From assembly GCA_900547615.1 (NCBI GenBank), contig URHH01000020.1, forward strand, positions 1-30,648: a stretch of 30,648 nt of DNA. Reading direction: 5' to 3'. This DNA comes from an uncultured Blautia sp. Its GTDB lineage: Bacteria > Bacillota > Clostridia > Lachnospirales > Lachnospiraceae. Below are positions 7,977 to 15,983 of the stretch, in pieces (the stretch's first letter is position 1; the number at the start of each line of letters is the position of its first letter). The notes under the pieces are model-generated. The model was not told the origin of the DNA. It saw only the letters and a program-made list of their open reading frames with translations, and searched no databases. Position numbers and translations under genes: made by a program.

Positions 7977-8630
7977 TTAATATCCTGCCCTCACAGAAGG
8001 AACAGAGCCTCCGAGAATATTCTGAAGGTCGCCTGTAATATCTACATTATAAGGTCCAAGTACAAAGATGTAGCTGGAAACTTTCTGAAGACTTCCTCCC
8101 AGAGAATAACAGGCGCCGGAGGTAAAGTCAATGATTCTCTGAGCAAGCTCCATATCAATTCCTTCCAGATTTAAAATGACAGTGGAATTATCTACAAGTG
8201 TATCTGCAATCTCTCTCGTATCTTCCATAGAAGAAGGTTTGATCACACAGACTTCCATATTTGGTGCCTGTGTACCACGTTTACTGCTTCTCATAGGTGT
8301 GATCTTCGGAGAGGCAACCGGGCGGGAAGCACGTTCCTGTCTTGCCGGCGCTTTTGCAGCAGCCGTTTTTACACTTGCTCTGGAAGAAGCTTTCACCGGA
8401 ACTTCCTCTTCCTCATCATCGTCCTCGTCAAGATAATCCATATCGTCCATGTCATCATCTGATTTTCTGGCAAATTTTTCAAAAAATTTCTTCTTCGGTC
8501 TTTCTTCTATTTCGTCATCAAGGAAATCGTCTTCTTCATCGTCCATCAGACTGTCATCTAAGTAATCGTCATCCTCGTCCATATTATCATTCAGCTTGAT
8601 GGCATTCAAAAACTTACCTAAAACGTCCAT
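7977..8630 (-). CDS. sepF: Cell division protein SepF
   Basis: FtsZ-binding membrane anchor of the divisome. It starts with a short amphipathic helix (MDVLGKFLNAIKL) for membrane binding, then a very acidic low-complexity linker (residues ~15-75, rich in Asp/Glu) and an Ala/Lys-rich stretch. The globular SepF domain (~130-217) contains VILNLEGIDMELAQRIIDF and the glycine turn CYSLGG. Total is 217 residues, longer than B. subtilis SepF (~152) because of the linker. The frame continues upstream to a TTG at 8642, but ATG 8630 has GGAG 6 nt upstream and yields the correct helix. Confidence 0.95.
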   Translation of the reverse strand: MDVLGKFLNAIKLNDNMDEDDDYLDDSLMDDEEDDFLDDEIEERPKKKFFEKFARKSDDDMDDMDYLDEDDDEEEEVPVKASSRASVKTAAAKAPARQERASRPVASPKITPMRSSKRGTQAPNMEVCVIKPSSMEDTREIADTLVDNSTVILNLEGIDMELAQRIIDFTSGACYSLGGSLQKVSSYIFVLGPYNVDITGDLQNILGGSVPSVRAGY

Positions 8631-8658
8631 TTTAATCTCCAATCTTTATTTCATAATT

Positions 8659-9354
8659 TTATCTAACTGCATAGTTTCTCTCTCCGAAGATACCTGTTCC
8701 AACACGTACCATCGTAGCGCCCTCCTGGACCGCAACCTGATAATCTCCAGTCATACCCATGCTCAGGACGCTCATAGTAATATTATTAATGTTTTTCTCT
8801 CTAATGTCAACACTTAATTTCCTTAATTTGTGAAAAACTTCTCTGTTTTCTTCCGGATTTTCCACAAATGGGGCGATTGTCATAAGTCCCTGAACCTGAA
8901 CATGGGAATAATCAGATACTTTTTCCAGAAAAGGAAGAACTTCTTCCGGGGAAAGGCCATACTTACTCTCCTCCTGTGCAACATTGACTTCCACAAGTAC
9001 AGGTACAACTACATTTTTCCTGGCTGCCTCCTGCTCAATGGTTTCTGCAAGTCGGAGAGAATCTACGGAATGTATCATGGCAACCTTATCCACAATGTAT
9101 TTTACCTTATTTCTCTGGAGATGTCCGATCATATGCCACTGTACATCGTCCGGCATCTGCTCATATTTATCCATAATTTCCTGAACCTTATTTTCACCGA
9201 AAATCCTCTGCCCACAATCGTATGCTTCCATAAGCATGGATACCGGTTTTGTCTTGCTCACCGCGATCAAAGTAACTTCTTCACTCGCGCGCCCGGAGGC
9301 AGCACAGCTTCTTTCAATATTTTCTTTTACTTTTTTCAGATTTTCCTGTATCAT
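8659..9354 (-). CDS. yggS: PLP homeostasis protein, YggS/YlmE family
   Basis: Single-domain alanine-racemase-fold protein that binds pyridoxal phosphate and controls its level without known catalysis. The PLP lysine lies in LIAVSKTKP, with HMIGHLQRNKVKYI and SMGMTGDYQVAVQEGATMVRVGTGIFG giving the barrel and phosphate-binding residues. The family is normally next to sepF in Gram-positives (ylmE in B. subtilis), as here. Two adjacent ATGs exist (9357 and 9354); GGAGG sits 3 nt from the first and 6 nt from the second, so 9354 is preferred. Confidence 0.94.
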   Translation of the reverse strand: MIQENLKKVKENIERSCAASGRASEEVTLIAVSKTKPVSMLMEAYDCGQRIFGENKVQEIMDKYEQMPDDVQWHMIGHLQRNKVKYIVDKVAMIHSVDSLRLAETIEQEAARKNVVVPVLVEVNVAQEESKYGLSPEEVLPFLEKVSDYSHVQVQGLMTIAPFVENPEENREVFHKLRKLSVDIREKNINNITMSVLSMGMTGDYQVAVQEGATMVRVGTGIFGERNYAVR

Positions 9355-9374
9355 CATATTCCTCCTGCAGTTTA

Positions 9375-10859
9375 TTAATAGAGAATATCCTCTTCTTTTA
9401 CCTCTGACGCATCCCGGACAATGTGGTCGTATCTGGAAAGCCCGTAGGACGTTCCCTTTGAAACAATGGCATATTCTTCATTTTGATCAAGAACTTCAAT
9501 TCTTCTGAATACGGCATACCCCTGATTGATGCAGTACGCACCCTCCAGAACGGCAGTTTCTCCTATAATATAGCGCTCCTGGGAGTCGGGATTGATCACG
9601 GCATCTCCCTCTTTAAATGCGTTTTTATCTACATAATATATATAGGAAGGTTCTTTTTCTTCTGTTTCCTCTGAACCAAGAGAAGTAGCCTGCTCCTGTT
9701 CCACTCTTGCATAAACAGTAGGCGTTACAAAGGTTGTCACGTTATCTCCTGATTTATTTTTACCGGCTATGAAAAATCCCTCTTCTCCGCCTTTGCTGCT
9801 GGAAGCAAAAGCAGAAGGAATGGTATAAAATTCTTTTGTCACAACAGAGGATAAAGGAATTTTAAGACCTGTTACTGTATTTGTTACAAGCTCAATATCA
9901 AGAAAACGGTCGGAAGCATAACGTACAAGCCCTTTATTGAAATCGAGCTTTCCGTATTTTCCCCCTTCAATTTCTACAATGGAAAAATCTCCGCTCTGGG
10001 TCATTCCGTCTTTTAAAAATTTTACACGCATTACGGTTCGGTCTGCCAGGCGTGACGCCTGCTTTTCACTCAGGGGAATTAAAAGACTCCATCTTTCATC
10101 AGTGATCAGTGTGTAAATATCATCTCCTGCTTCCACTTTTTTCTGTGTTTTTAAATCGGTCTCATGATAGGAATTCTGGTCGAAATCTTCTGCTGTTATT
10201 GTATCGGCTGTCTTGCCCTCATATCCATCTTTGGAGTAAAGGACAATCCCGTCAGCCTGCGCTTTGCTGATCGTCTGATTGCCAAGAGTAACCGGTTCCA
10301 TGCTTACAAGGTTTTCCTCTGAAATTTCTTCCTCTCCGTCACCAGAAGAGACAAGAGGCGCTGTTGACTCTCCTGTCACACCGGAATATTGGAGGATACT
10401 TCCCTCAAGCTGATATTTAAAGCCGTAAGTATTATGAAACTGACTGGAAGAAAAGCCTTTGGAAAAACTCATCATATCGCTTCGGATCTGGTCAAGCTCC
10501 TCCTGATCCAGCTGGACGCCGCCTTCCGGGCTTTTCGATGTGCTTAAAGCGTATACCGCGCCGTTTGCATTTATCTTATTTCCCTCCCTGGCATAATAGT
10601 TTACGTATCCGCCGGATTCTGCCTGTACAACCGTCTCCTCTCTGATAGCGAGCCCTGTGTATGTCTCGTTTCTGGATAAAGGTCCTGATGTGACCTGATA
10701 AGATTCAATATGATCCGATGTCATATAAAGAAACGCACTGAAAATCATATATATAAAAAGTACGCCAAACATTGCAGTTGCAATATTGCGTCCGAATATT
10801 TTTTTCAATCTTGCAAAAATTCCCGGCGTTTTGCCGGAATGATTTTTTGTATCTGGCAA
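9375..10859 (-). CDS. HlyD-like membrane-anchored adaptor protein
   Basis: 494 residues. A basic N-terminus is followed by one transmembrane helix (~28-50, IATAMFGVLFIYMIFSAFLY), so the bulk is outside the membrane. A barrel-sandwich/lipoyl-like piece follows (GLAIREETVVQAESGGYVNY, then REGNKINANGAVYAL), then a helical section, a second half-barrel (QADGIVLYSKDGYEGK) and beta-barrel domains. This is the order of HlyD/MFP adaptors. No partner ABC or RND pump gene is nearby; it is first in the operon with yggS and sepF, which suggests an envelope or division role. The start is TTG at 10859 with AAGGAGG 7 nt upstream; no better in-frame start exists. The specific function is unknown. Confidence 0.78.
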   Translation of the reverse strand: MPDTKNHSGKTPGIFARLKKIFGRNIATAMFGVLFIYMIFSAFLYMTSDHIESYQVTSGPLSRNETYTGLAIREETVVQAESGGYVNYYAREGNKINANGAVYALSTSKSPEGGVQLDQEELDQIRSDMMSFSKGFSSSQFHNTYGFKYQLEGSILQYSGVTGESTAPLVSSGDGEEEISEENLVSMEPVTLGNQTISKAQADGIVLYSKDGYEGKTADTITAEDFDQNSYHETDLKTQKKVEAGDDIYTLITDERWSLLIPLSEKQASRLADRTVMRVKFLKDGMTQSGDFSIVEIEGGKYGKLDFNKGLVRYASDRFLDIELVTNTVTGLKIPLSSVVTKEFYTIPSAFASSSKGGEEGFFIAGKNKSGDNVTTFVTPTVYARVEQEQATSLGSEETEEKEPSYIYYVDKNAFKEGDAVINPDSQERYIIGETAVLEGAYCINQGYAVFRRIEVLDQNEEYAIVSKGTSYGLSRYDHIVRDASEVKEEDILY

Positions 10860-10901
10860 ACAAATGCCTCCTTTTTGAATTTTCTTTCATCGCATTTTAT
10901 A

Positions 10902-10930
10902 AGTATATCATTTTCTTCCGGCAAAAACAA
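10902..10930 (-). promoter_or_regulatory. Promoter of the HlyD-like/yggS/sepF/ylmH/aroB/lspA/rluD unit
   Basis: Minus strand: TTGTTT (10925-10930), 17-bp spacer, TATACT (10902-10907), about 40 nt before the TTG start at 10859. Divergent from the lexA promoter, with the LexA box 25 bp further out. Confidence 0.7.
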
Positions 10931-10954
10931 GGAAAACAAAAGTTTCCATTTTAC

Positions 10955-10968
10955 CGAATATCTGTTTG
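10955..10968 (+). promoter_or_regulatory. Probable LexA (SOS) box
   Basis: CGAATATCTGTTTG closely resembles the Gram-positive LexA operator CGAAC-N4-GTTCG: half-sites CGAA(T) and GTTTG with the right 4-bp spacer. It overlaps the -35 of the lexA promoter, as expected for autorepression. Two half-site positions deviate from consensus. Confidence 0.65.
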
Positions 10969-10994
10969 CTTTTTTCCTAAAAGTATGGTATGAT
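10966..10994 (+). promoter_or_regulatory. lexA promoter
   Basis: TTGCTT (10966-10971), 17-bp spacer, TATGAT (10989-10994). The -35 shares three bases with the LexA box, so LexA binding would block polymerase. Confidence 0.68.
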
Positions 10995-11039
10995 AACAGT
11001 AATAAAAAAGAACATAAGAACTTACAGGAGGTACTCCCT

Positions 11040-11660
11040 ATGGCATATGGCAAAATCACACAGAAACAGCTTGAGATTTTGAATTATTTAAAAAACGAGA
11101 TCATTAACAGAGGCTTCCCGCCTTCTGTCCGTGAAATCTGCGACGCAGTCGGTTTAAAATCCACATCATCTGTTCATTCTCATCTGGAAACGCTTGAGAA
11201 AAACGGATATATCCGAAGAGACGCCACAAAACCGAGAGCGATTGAAATTATTGACGACAACTTCAATCTTGTCCGCCGTGAGGTGGTAAATGTTCCGCTT
11301 GTTGGCACCGTAGCAGCCGGACAGCCAATTCTTGCTGTGGAAAATATTGAGACTTACTTCCCTGTCCCGGCAGAATTTATGCCCAATGAGCAGAGTTTCA
11401 TGCTGAAAGTCAAAGGAGAAAGTATGATCAACGCCGGTATTTTTGATGGAGATCAGGTTCTCGTAAAACAGCAGAATACAGCAGAAAACGGAGATATTGT
11501 GGTAGCGCTTGTAGAAGATTCCGCCACAGTAAAAACTTTCTACAAAGAAAAAGGTTATTACCGCCTCCAGCCGGAAAACGACAACATGGATCCTATCATT
11601 GTGACAGGAAATGTGGAAATTCTCGGCAAGGTATTCGGGGTATTCCGTTTTTATCAGTAA
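11040..11660 (+). CDS. lexA: SOS repressor LexA
   Basis: Represses DNA-damage genes and self-cleaves when stimulated by RecA filaments. The 206 residues comprise an N-terminal winged helix (~1-70; recognition region REICDAVGLKSTSSVHSHLE) and a C-terminal S24 peptidase domain. The scissile Ala93-Gly94 (GTVAAGQP), nucleophile Ser128 (KGESMI) and general base Lys165 (SATVKTF) are all in place, so it should be functional. An open frame extends upstream to 10710, but ATG 11040 has AGGAGG 8 nt ahead and matches family starts; the extension covers the promoter. It is monocistronic, followed by a strong terminator. Confidence 0.97.
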   Translation: MAYGKITQKQLEILNYLKNEIINRGFPPSVREICDAVGLKSTSSVHSHLETLEKNGYIRRDATKPRAIEIIDDNFNLVRREVVNVPLVGTVAAGQPILAVENIETYFPVPAEFMPNEQSFMLKVKGESMINAGIFDGDQVLVKQQNTAENGDIVVALVEDSATVKTFYKEKGYYRLQPENDNMDPIIVTGNVEILGKVFGVFRFYQ

Positions 11661-11681
11661 ATCTTTCTCTTACAAAACAAC

Positions 11682-11722
11682 ATAAGGCGGTTTCCTGTTT
11701 AAGAAGCCGCCTTATCTTTTTA
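11682..11722 (+). terminator. Terminator between convergent lexA and rsfS
   Basis: 13-bp stem (11682-11694 with 11703-11715, one G-T pair), 8-nt loop, then CTTTTT. On the minus strand the stem is followed by GTTGTTTTG, so it may also end the rsfS operon transcript. Confidence 0.88.
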
Positions 11723-11728
11723 TTCTGT

Positions 11729-12091
11729 TTATTTTTCTTCCAGAAACTCGGATACGTCCAGTTCCTTTCCATCTCTCCAGATTCGTTCCAGATCATAGAA
11801 AAGACGGTTTTCCTCATCAAATACATGAATGATCACATCACCGTAATCCATAAGAACCCAGGCGGAATTTTTTGTTCCCTCCACCTGTTTTGCTTCATAT
11901 CCGGCACGGCCAAGCTGCTCATCCACATTGTCAACCATAGCCTGTACCTGGTTCTGATTGGAGCCGCTCGCGATAACAAAGTAATCTGCAATGACGGAAA
12001 CTTCATGAATATCAATTACCTTAATGTCTTTTCCTTTTTTATCATCCAGAGCCTGACATGCCAGAGTTACCATTTCTCTTGATTTACTCAT
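11729..12091 (-). CDS. rsfS: Ribosomal silencing factor RsfS
   Basis: Binds L14 on free 50S subunits and blocks joining with 30S under nutrient limitation. The 120 residues form one DUF143/Iojap domain: KDIKVIDIHEVSVIADYFVI, then ASGSNQNQVQAMVDNVDE and the C-terminal WVLMDYGDVIIHVFDEENR and FYDLERIW, all family signatures. Last gene of the ribosome-assembly operon, 1 nt after the yqeK stop, with a terminator 14 nt downstream. Confidence 0.96.
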   Translation of the reverse strand: MSKSREMVTLACQALDDKKGKDIKVIDIHEVSVIADYFVIASGSNQNQVQAMVDNVDEQLGRAGYEAKQVEGTKNSAWVLMDYGDVIIHVFDEENRLFYDLERIWRDGKELDVSEFLEEK

Positions 12092-12092
12092 T

Positions 12093-12689
12093 TTATGCCT
12101 CCTTATTTCGTTTCATGTGCAGTTCCCTATAATAAGAAAATGCTTCTTTTGTTATATTATCTACGTTCTGGGGATTTTCATCTAAATATTCCAGTGTATC
12201 TTTTAAAATTTCATACAGACATTCGTCAAGATCCTGAAAAGCCAGCCTGCGGATCTTATCCAGATTTGGCGCTTTATTCCGCATCGGTTCAATATAATCC
12301 GCAATATATACAATTTTTTCCAGAAGACTCATCTCTCTGCGGCCCGTTGTATGATACGTGATGGCGGACAGAATTTCCTCATCTTCAATATCGTACTTTT
12401 TTCTGGCAATGTATGCTCCAAGTTTTGCATGAAGGAGCAAAGGATGTTCTTTCTCAAAATCGGTGACCGGAATCTTATGCTGGCTGCACAGCTTCAGTTT
12501 CTTTTTCGTGGGTATACATTTTGCACAGTCGTGAAGAAGACCGGCAGCCTGGGCATTTTCCAGATCATACCCGTGAACCATTGCGAGAGACGCGCAGGTA
12601 TACATGACTCCAAGTGTATGGGCAAATCTGTTTTCGTCCAGATACTTTGCAAGCTTTTTCTCCATTTTTATGAAATCGTATTTTGCCAT
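12093..12689 (-). CDS. yqeK: YqeK-type HD-domain Ap4A hydrolase
   Basis: Di-iron HD-domain hydrolase; characterised YqeK enzymes split diadenosine tetraphosphate symmetrically to ADP. The metal-binding His24 (RFAHTLGV), His53-Asp54 (GLLHDCAKCIP), a later His (LLHAKLGA) and ITYHTTGR and IVYIADYIEP motifs are present over 198 residues. The N-terminus overlaps nadD by 22 nt. ATG 12665 would remove the overlap but has no ribosome-binding site, so 12689 is kept. The nadD-yqeK-rsfS order is conserved in Firmicutes. Confidence 0.93.
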   Translation of the reverse strand: MAKYDFIKMEKKLAKYLDENRFAHTLGVMYTCASLAMVHGYDLENAQAAGLLHDCAKCIPTKKKLKLCSQHKIPVTDFEKEHPLLLHAKLGAYIARKKYDIEDEEILSAITYHTTGRREMSLLEKIVYIADYIEPMRNKAPNLDKIRRLAFQDLDECLYEILKDTLEYLDENPQNVDNITKEAFSYYRELHMKRNKEA

Positions 12690-13306
12690 CTTTTGTAAAT
12701 CCCCTTTTTTTCAATAAAATCAATTACCGGGTCCGGAACATAATAGCGGATACTTTTCCCTTCCTGTATCCAGGTACGAAGCTCCTGACTGGATACGTCC
12801 ACGTTCATGGTTTCCAACAGGAGAAACTCTCCCTGATATAGCTGAGAAGCCTTTTTCATTTCTTCCAGAAGCTTTTCAGCAGAAGCATGATTTCTGGAAG
12901 CGACTACCATAATACAGCATTGACAGATACGTTCCGGATTTTTCCAGGTATGAAGATTAAAAAGGGAATCTGCTCCGATAATAAAATAATAATCCGTATC
13001 CGGCTGTTCCCTTTTCAGAGTTTCCAGCGTATGGTAAGTGTAGGTGTACCCATCTTTCTCCATCTCTAAAAGAGACAGGGAAAAATGCGGGTTGCCGGAA
13101 ATAGCGCGGCGCACCATCGACACCCGCTCTCTATCTGTAGCTCTGCCTTCCCTTTCTTTTTTATGGGGAGGATTTCCGGAAGGCATAAACCATACCTCGT
13201 CCAGTCCAAGCTGTTCATATGCCTGCTCTCCCAGAATCAGATGTCCTACATGGATCGGGTCGAACGTACCGCCCATAATTCCTATTTTTTTTCTTTTTTT
13301 GCCCAT
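12668..13306 (-). CDS. nadD: Nicotinate-nucleotide adenylyltransferase
   Basis: Adenylates nicotinate mononucleotide to deamido-NAD, the penultimate step of NAD synthesis. The nucleotidyltransferase motif GGTFDPIHVGH (residues 12-22), the substrate loop MPSGNPPHKK, the FIIGADSLFNLHTW block and VSSQELRTWI (the ISSTxIR equivalent) are visible. 212 residues is normal. It lies 15 nt after yhbY, and its 3' end overlaps yqeK. Confidence 0.96.
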   Translation of the reverse strand: MGKKRKKIGIMGGTFDPIHVGHLILGEQAYEQLGLDEVWFMPSGNPPHKKEREGRATDRERVSMVRRAISGNPHFSLSLLEMEKDGYTYTYHTLETLKREQPDTDYYFIIGADSLFNLHTWKNPERICQCCIMVVASRNHASAEKLLEEMKKASQLYQGEFLLLETMNVDVSSQELRTWIQEGKSIRYYVPDPVIDFIEKKGIYKRWQNTIS

Positions 13307-13321
13307 TTCCGCCTCCTGAAA

Positions 13322-13612
13322 TCAGGGAAGGACGATTTTTTTCTTCTCTTTTTTACCTTCTCGGTATAAAACAATTTTTTTTCCGATTACCTGTACCACC
13401 TGAGAATGTGTTCTTTCTGCCAGTACGGCAGCCATCTCTTTCGGATCTTCCAGACAGTTCTGAAGAACGCTGATCTTGATCAGTTCTCTTGCAGCAAGCG
13501 CTTCCTCGACAGAAGCGGTATTTTCCGGTGTCAGCCCGCTTTTTCCAAGCTGAAGGATAGGATCCATTGTCATGGCAAGGCTTTTTAAATAGGCTCTCTG
13601 CTTACTTGTCAT
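13322..13612 (-). CDS. yhbY: YhbY-family CRM-domain RNA-binding protein
   Basis: Small (96 residues) CRM-domain protein that associates with pre-50S particles. The start MTSKQRAYLKSLA, the PILQLGKSGLTPE loop (GxxG-type RNA contact) and ALAARELIKISVL follow the family. Placed between obgE (14 nt gap) and nadD (9 nt gap), its usual location. A lysine-rich tail (REGKKEKKK) ends the protein. Confidence 0.94.
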   Translation of the reverse strand: MTSKQRAYLKSLAMTMDPILQLGKSGLTPENTASVEEALAARELIKISVLQNCLEDPKEMAAVLAERTHSQVVQVIGKKIVLYREGKKEKKKIVLP

Positions 13613-13626
13613 TTTCTTCCTCCTGT

Positions 13627-14919
13627 TTATTTATAATAATCGAAATCAAATCCATACATACGGACGGTGTCGCCTTCCTGGATACCTGCTTTTTCAAGCT
13701 CTTCCAGAATACCGCCGTCCTTCAAAAATTTCTGGAAAAATGCAAATCCCTTTTCGGAATCCAGATTTGTATAACCAAGCATTTTTTCTATTTTCGGTCC
13801 TTCCACAACAAAGATATGCTCGTCCTCTTCCAGATGTTCTACTGTAAATGGAAGGTTTTCTGTAATTAACACGTCCTCCGGGAAAAATTCCTGTTCAAAT
13901 ACGATCGGTTCCCGTTCACAGGAATCAAGAAGCTCTTTTACATGGAAAAGAAGCTCGCGAACGCCCTGTCCGGTAACTGCAGAAATCGGATATACGGAAA
14001 TCCCTTTTGGCTCAAACTCTGCTTTCAGCTTATCAATGGGGCTTTCTTCTCCGTCTTCGAAAATGCAGTCAATTTTATTTGCTGCAATTACCTGGGGACG
14101 GGAAGCAATTTCCGGATTATAGGCTTCCAGCTCTTTGTTGATTTTATAAATATCCTCAATAGGGTCTCTTCCCTCTGTAGAAGCTGCGTCCACAATGTGG
14201 ATCATCACTCTTGTACGCTCGATGTGACGGAGAAACTCGTATCCAAGTCCGACACCTTCAGAAGCCCCTTCAATAAGACCCGGTATATCGGCAATGACAA
14301 ACCCGCCGTTTTCCGTGTCAACAACGCCAAGATTCGGGCTTAAAGTTGTAAAATGATAGTTGGCGATTTTTGGCTGCGCATTTGTGACACGGGAAAGGAA
14401 AGTAGATTTTCCAACATTTGGAAATCCTACAAGCCCCACGTCTGCAATTACTTTCAGTTCAAGAAGAACCTCGAGTTCCTGCGCCGGCTGTCCGGGCTGT
14501 GCGTACTTTGGTACCTGCATGGTAGCTGTTGCGTAATGCTGATTTCCCTTTCCGCCGCGGCCGCCTTTTAATACAACCTGGCGTCTGTTTTCTCCGGACA
14601 TATCTGCGATTACTTTGCGTGATTCCGCTTCCATGATTACGGTTCCTTCCGGAACTTTCAGTACAATGCTTTTTCCGTCAGAACCGTGACAGCGGCGTTT
14701 TCCGCCTTCCTCACCGTCCTGTGCCTTATATTTTCTTTTATGACGGTAGTCGCCTAAGGTATTCTGCCCTTCATCTACTTCAAAAATAACGTCTCCGCCG
14801 CGACCGCCGTCTCCGCCGTCCGGACCGCCGTTTGGAACATATAATTCTCTTCGGAAACTTACATGTCCGTCTCCGCCTTTTCCGGAACGGATTAAAATTT
14901 TTGCTCTGTCTGCAAACAT
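13627..14919 (-). CDS. obgE: GTPase ObgE/CgtA
   Basis: Essential GTPase in 50S maturation and the stringent response. It is 430 residues in three domains: glycine-rich Obg fold (1-158, with GGPDGGDGGRGGDV), G domain (P-loop GFPNVGKS 165-172, then DIPGLIEGASEGVGLG and NKID) and C-terminal OCT domain (~350-430, typical of Gram-positives). GAGG precedes the ATG. It follows rpmA through a hairpin that should reduce read-through. Confidence 0.97.
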   Translation of the reverse strand: MFADRAKILIRSGKGGDGHVSFRRELYVPNGGPDGGDGGRGGDVIFEVDEGQNTLGDYRHKRKYKAQDGEEGGKRRCHGSDGKSIVLKVPEGTVIMEAESRKVIADMSGENRRQVVLKGGRGGKGNQHYATATMQVPKYAQPGQPAQELEVLLELKVIADVGLVGFPNVGKSTFLSRVTNAQPKIANYHFTTLSPNLGVVDTENGGFVIADIPGLIEGASEGVGLGYEFLRHIERTRVMIHIVDAASTEGRDPIEDIYKINKELEAYNPEIASRPQVIAANKIDCIFEDGEESPIDKLKAEFEPKGISVYPISAVTGQGVRELLFHVKELLDSCEREPIVFEQEFFPEDVLITENLPFTVEHLEEDEHIFVVEGPKIEKMLGYTNLDSEKGFAFFQKFLKDGGILEELEKAGIQEGDTVRMYGFDFDYYK

Positions 14920-14941
14920 AATCTACCTCTGTTCTCTTTTA

Positions 14942-14980
14942 TGAAAAGAGAGGCTCCAAACCATATAGATTTGAAGCCTC
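14942..14980 (-). terminator. Partial terminator between rpmA and obgE
   Basis: Minus strand: 13-bp stem with G-T pairs (14968-14980 with 14950-14962), TATAT loop, then TCTTTTC. Its position after the abundant ribosomal proteins and before obgE suggests it tunes down downstream expression. The U-tract is modest, so incomplete termination is likely. Confidence 0.7.
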
Positions 14981-14994
14981 CCACTTAACCAAAA

Positions 14995-15282
14995 TTACTC
15001 TGCATCTGTTACAACGATAGAAACCTGTTTCTTATCGCGTCCTTTTCTGGTGAATCTTACAACACCATCTTTCAGTGCAAATAAAGTATAATCTTTTCCA
15101 CAGCCTACGTTTTCACCTGGGTGAATCTTAGTTCCGCGCTGTCTGTAAAGAATATTTCCAGCTTTTACAAACTGTCCGTCTGCTCTTTTCGCACCTAATC
15201 TTTTAGACTCGGAGTCACGACCGTTCTTTGTGGAACCAACTCCTTTTTTATGTGCGAATAACTGAAGGTTCATTTTCATCAT
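14995..15282 (-). CDS. rpmA: Ribosomal protein L27 with cleavable leader
   Basis: 50S protein whose N-terminus reaches the peptidyl-transferase centre. It begins MMKMNLQLFAHKKGVGSTKN. Firmicutes L27 is made with such a leader, which the protease Prp removes after the Phe (LQLF|AHKKG) to expose the functional N-terminus. Here three Met codons (15282, 15279, 15273) could start it; the first overlaps the prp stop as ATGA, and no clear ribosome-binding site exists, so coupling to prp translation is likely. 95 residues. Confidence 0.96.
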   Translation of the reverse strand: MMKMNLQLFAHKKGVGSTKNGRDSESKRLGAKRADGQFVKAGNILYRQRGTKIHPGENVGCGKDYTLFALKDGVVRFTRKGRDKKQVSIVVTDAE

Positions 15283-15584
15283 GTTGTCAAATATCGATTG
15301 TTATAACTATGTTCAATTTCTGTTAATCCGAGAATCAGGGAATCCATGAGAAGTCTTCCCTTTTCTGTATTCTTTCCGGAAAAATGAATGGACACAAACC
15401 CGTCTTCTTCAGCCGCCTGAAAATCCTCTTCTGTAAACGTCTCAAGAGAATTTACAGTATTGATGATCAGCGCTGACACAGCGGCACAGACAATATCCTG
15501 TCCTGCTTCTGCATAACCGGCATGTCCCTTCGAGCGAAAGTCCACATAATCATTCTTTCTCTTCTTAACTGTAATTGTAATCAT
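15279..15584 (-). CDS. prp: Ribosomal-processing cysteine protease Prp
   Basis: Cysteine protease that trims the L27 leader. The catalytic His21 (SKGHAGYAE) and Cys33 (DIVCAAVSAL) are present within 101 residues, matching the S. aureus enzyme's layout. It lies between rplU and rpmA, as in most Firmicutes, and overlaps its substrate's gene by 4 nt, so enzyme and substrate are made together. Confidence 0.95.
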   Translation of the reverse strand: MITITVKKRKNDYVDFRSKGHAGYAEAGQDIVCAAVSALIINTVNSLETFTEEDFQAAEEDGFVSIHFSGKNTEKGRLLMDSLILGLTEIEHSYNNRYLTT

Positions 15585-15596
15585 AATGACACCAGA

Positions 15597-15902
15597 TTAG
15601 CCGTTAATCTTTTCAATCTTAACTTTAGTGTACTGCTGTCTGTGACCGTTTTTCTTGTGATAACCAGTTTTTCTTTTGTATTTGTAAACGATAACTTTTT
15701 TAGCTTTACCGTTTTCAACTACAGAAGCGGTAACACTGGCACCTTTTACATCGTCTCCAACTTTTAATCCGTCATTGCTTACAGCAATCACATTGTCAAA
15801 AGTTACGGTTTCACCAGCTTCAACACCGAGTTTCTCAACTCTGATTACGTCGCCTTCAGCAACTTTGTACTGTTTACCACCTGTTGCAATAATTGCGTAC
15901 AT
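15597..15902 (-). CDS. rplU: Ribosomal protein L21
   Basis: 50S protein binding 23S rRNA near L20. It starts MYAIIATGGKQYKV, with YKRKTGYHKKNGHRQQYTKV near the C-terminus, both hallmarks; 101 residues. A GTG at 15911 is in frame but lies inside the Shine-Dalgarno AGGAGGTG, so ATG 15902 (8 nt away) is the start. First gene of the operon running to rsfS. Confidence 0.97.
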   Translation of the reverse strand: MYAIIATGGKQYKVAEGDVIRVEKLGVEAGETVTFDNVIAVSNDGLKVGDDVKGASVTASVVENGKAKKVIVYKYKRKTGYHKKNGHRQQYTKVKIEKING

Positions 15903-15977
15903 TCGTGGCACCTCCTATAATCTTTACTCGCCAGATATGGTGACCTTTTGGTTCTTAAACCTCTCTGTGCGGCATAC
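15903..15977 (-). ncRNA. Candidate L21 leader RNA
   Basis: The ~75-nt 5' UTR of rplU contains GGTTTAAGAACC (a small hairpin), then AAAAGGTCACCATATCTGG and GGCGAGT before the ribosome-binding site. I recall the Rfam L21 leader family of Firmicutes as similar, and its position exactly ahead of rplU fits. It probably mediates feedback by L21 or a related protein. The match is from memory, not a covariance-model hit. Confidence 0.55.
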
Positions 15978-15983
15978 TCGTTT

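Noticed and set aside
8830..9378. 182-codon plus-strand open frame
   Set aside because: Lies wholly opposite the well-supported yggS gene; Phe/His/Cys-rich shadow composition.
10710..11039. N-terminal extension of lexA
   Set aside because: It would cover the lexA promoter, the LexA box and part of the divergent gene; ATG 11040 has the proper ribosome-binding site.
12351..12698. 115-codon plus-strand open frame
   Set aside because: Shadow of yqeK; no start signals.
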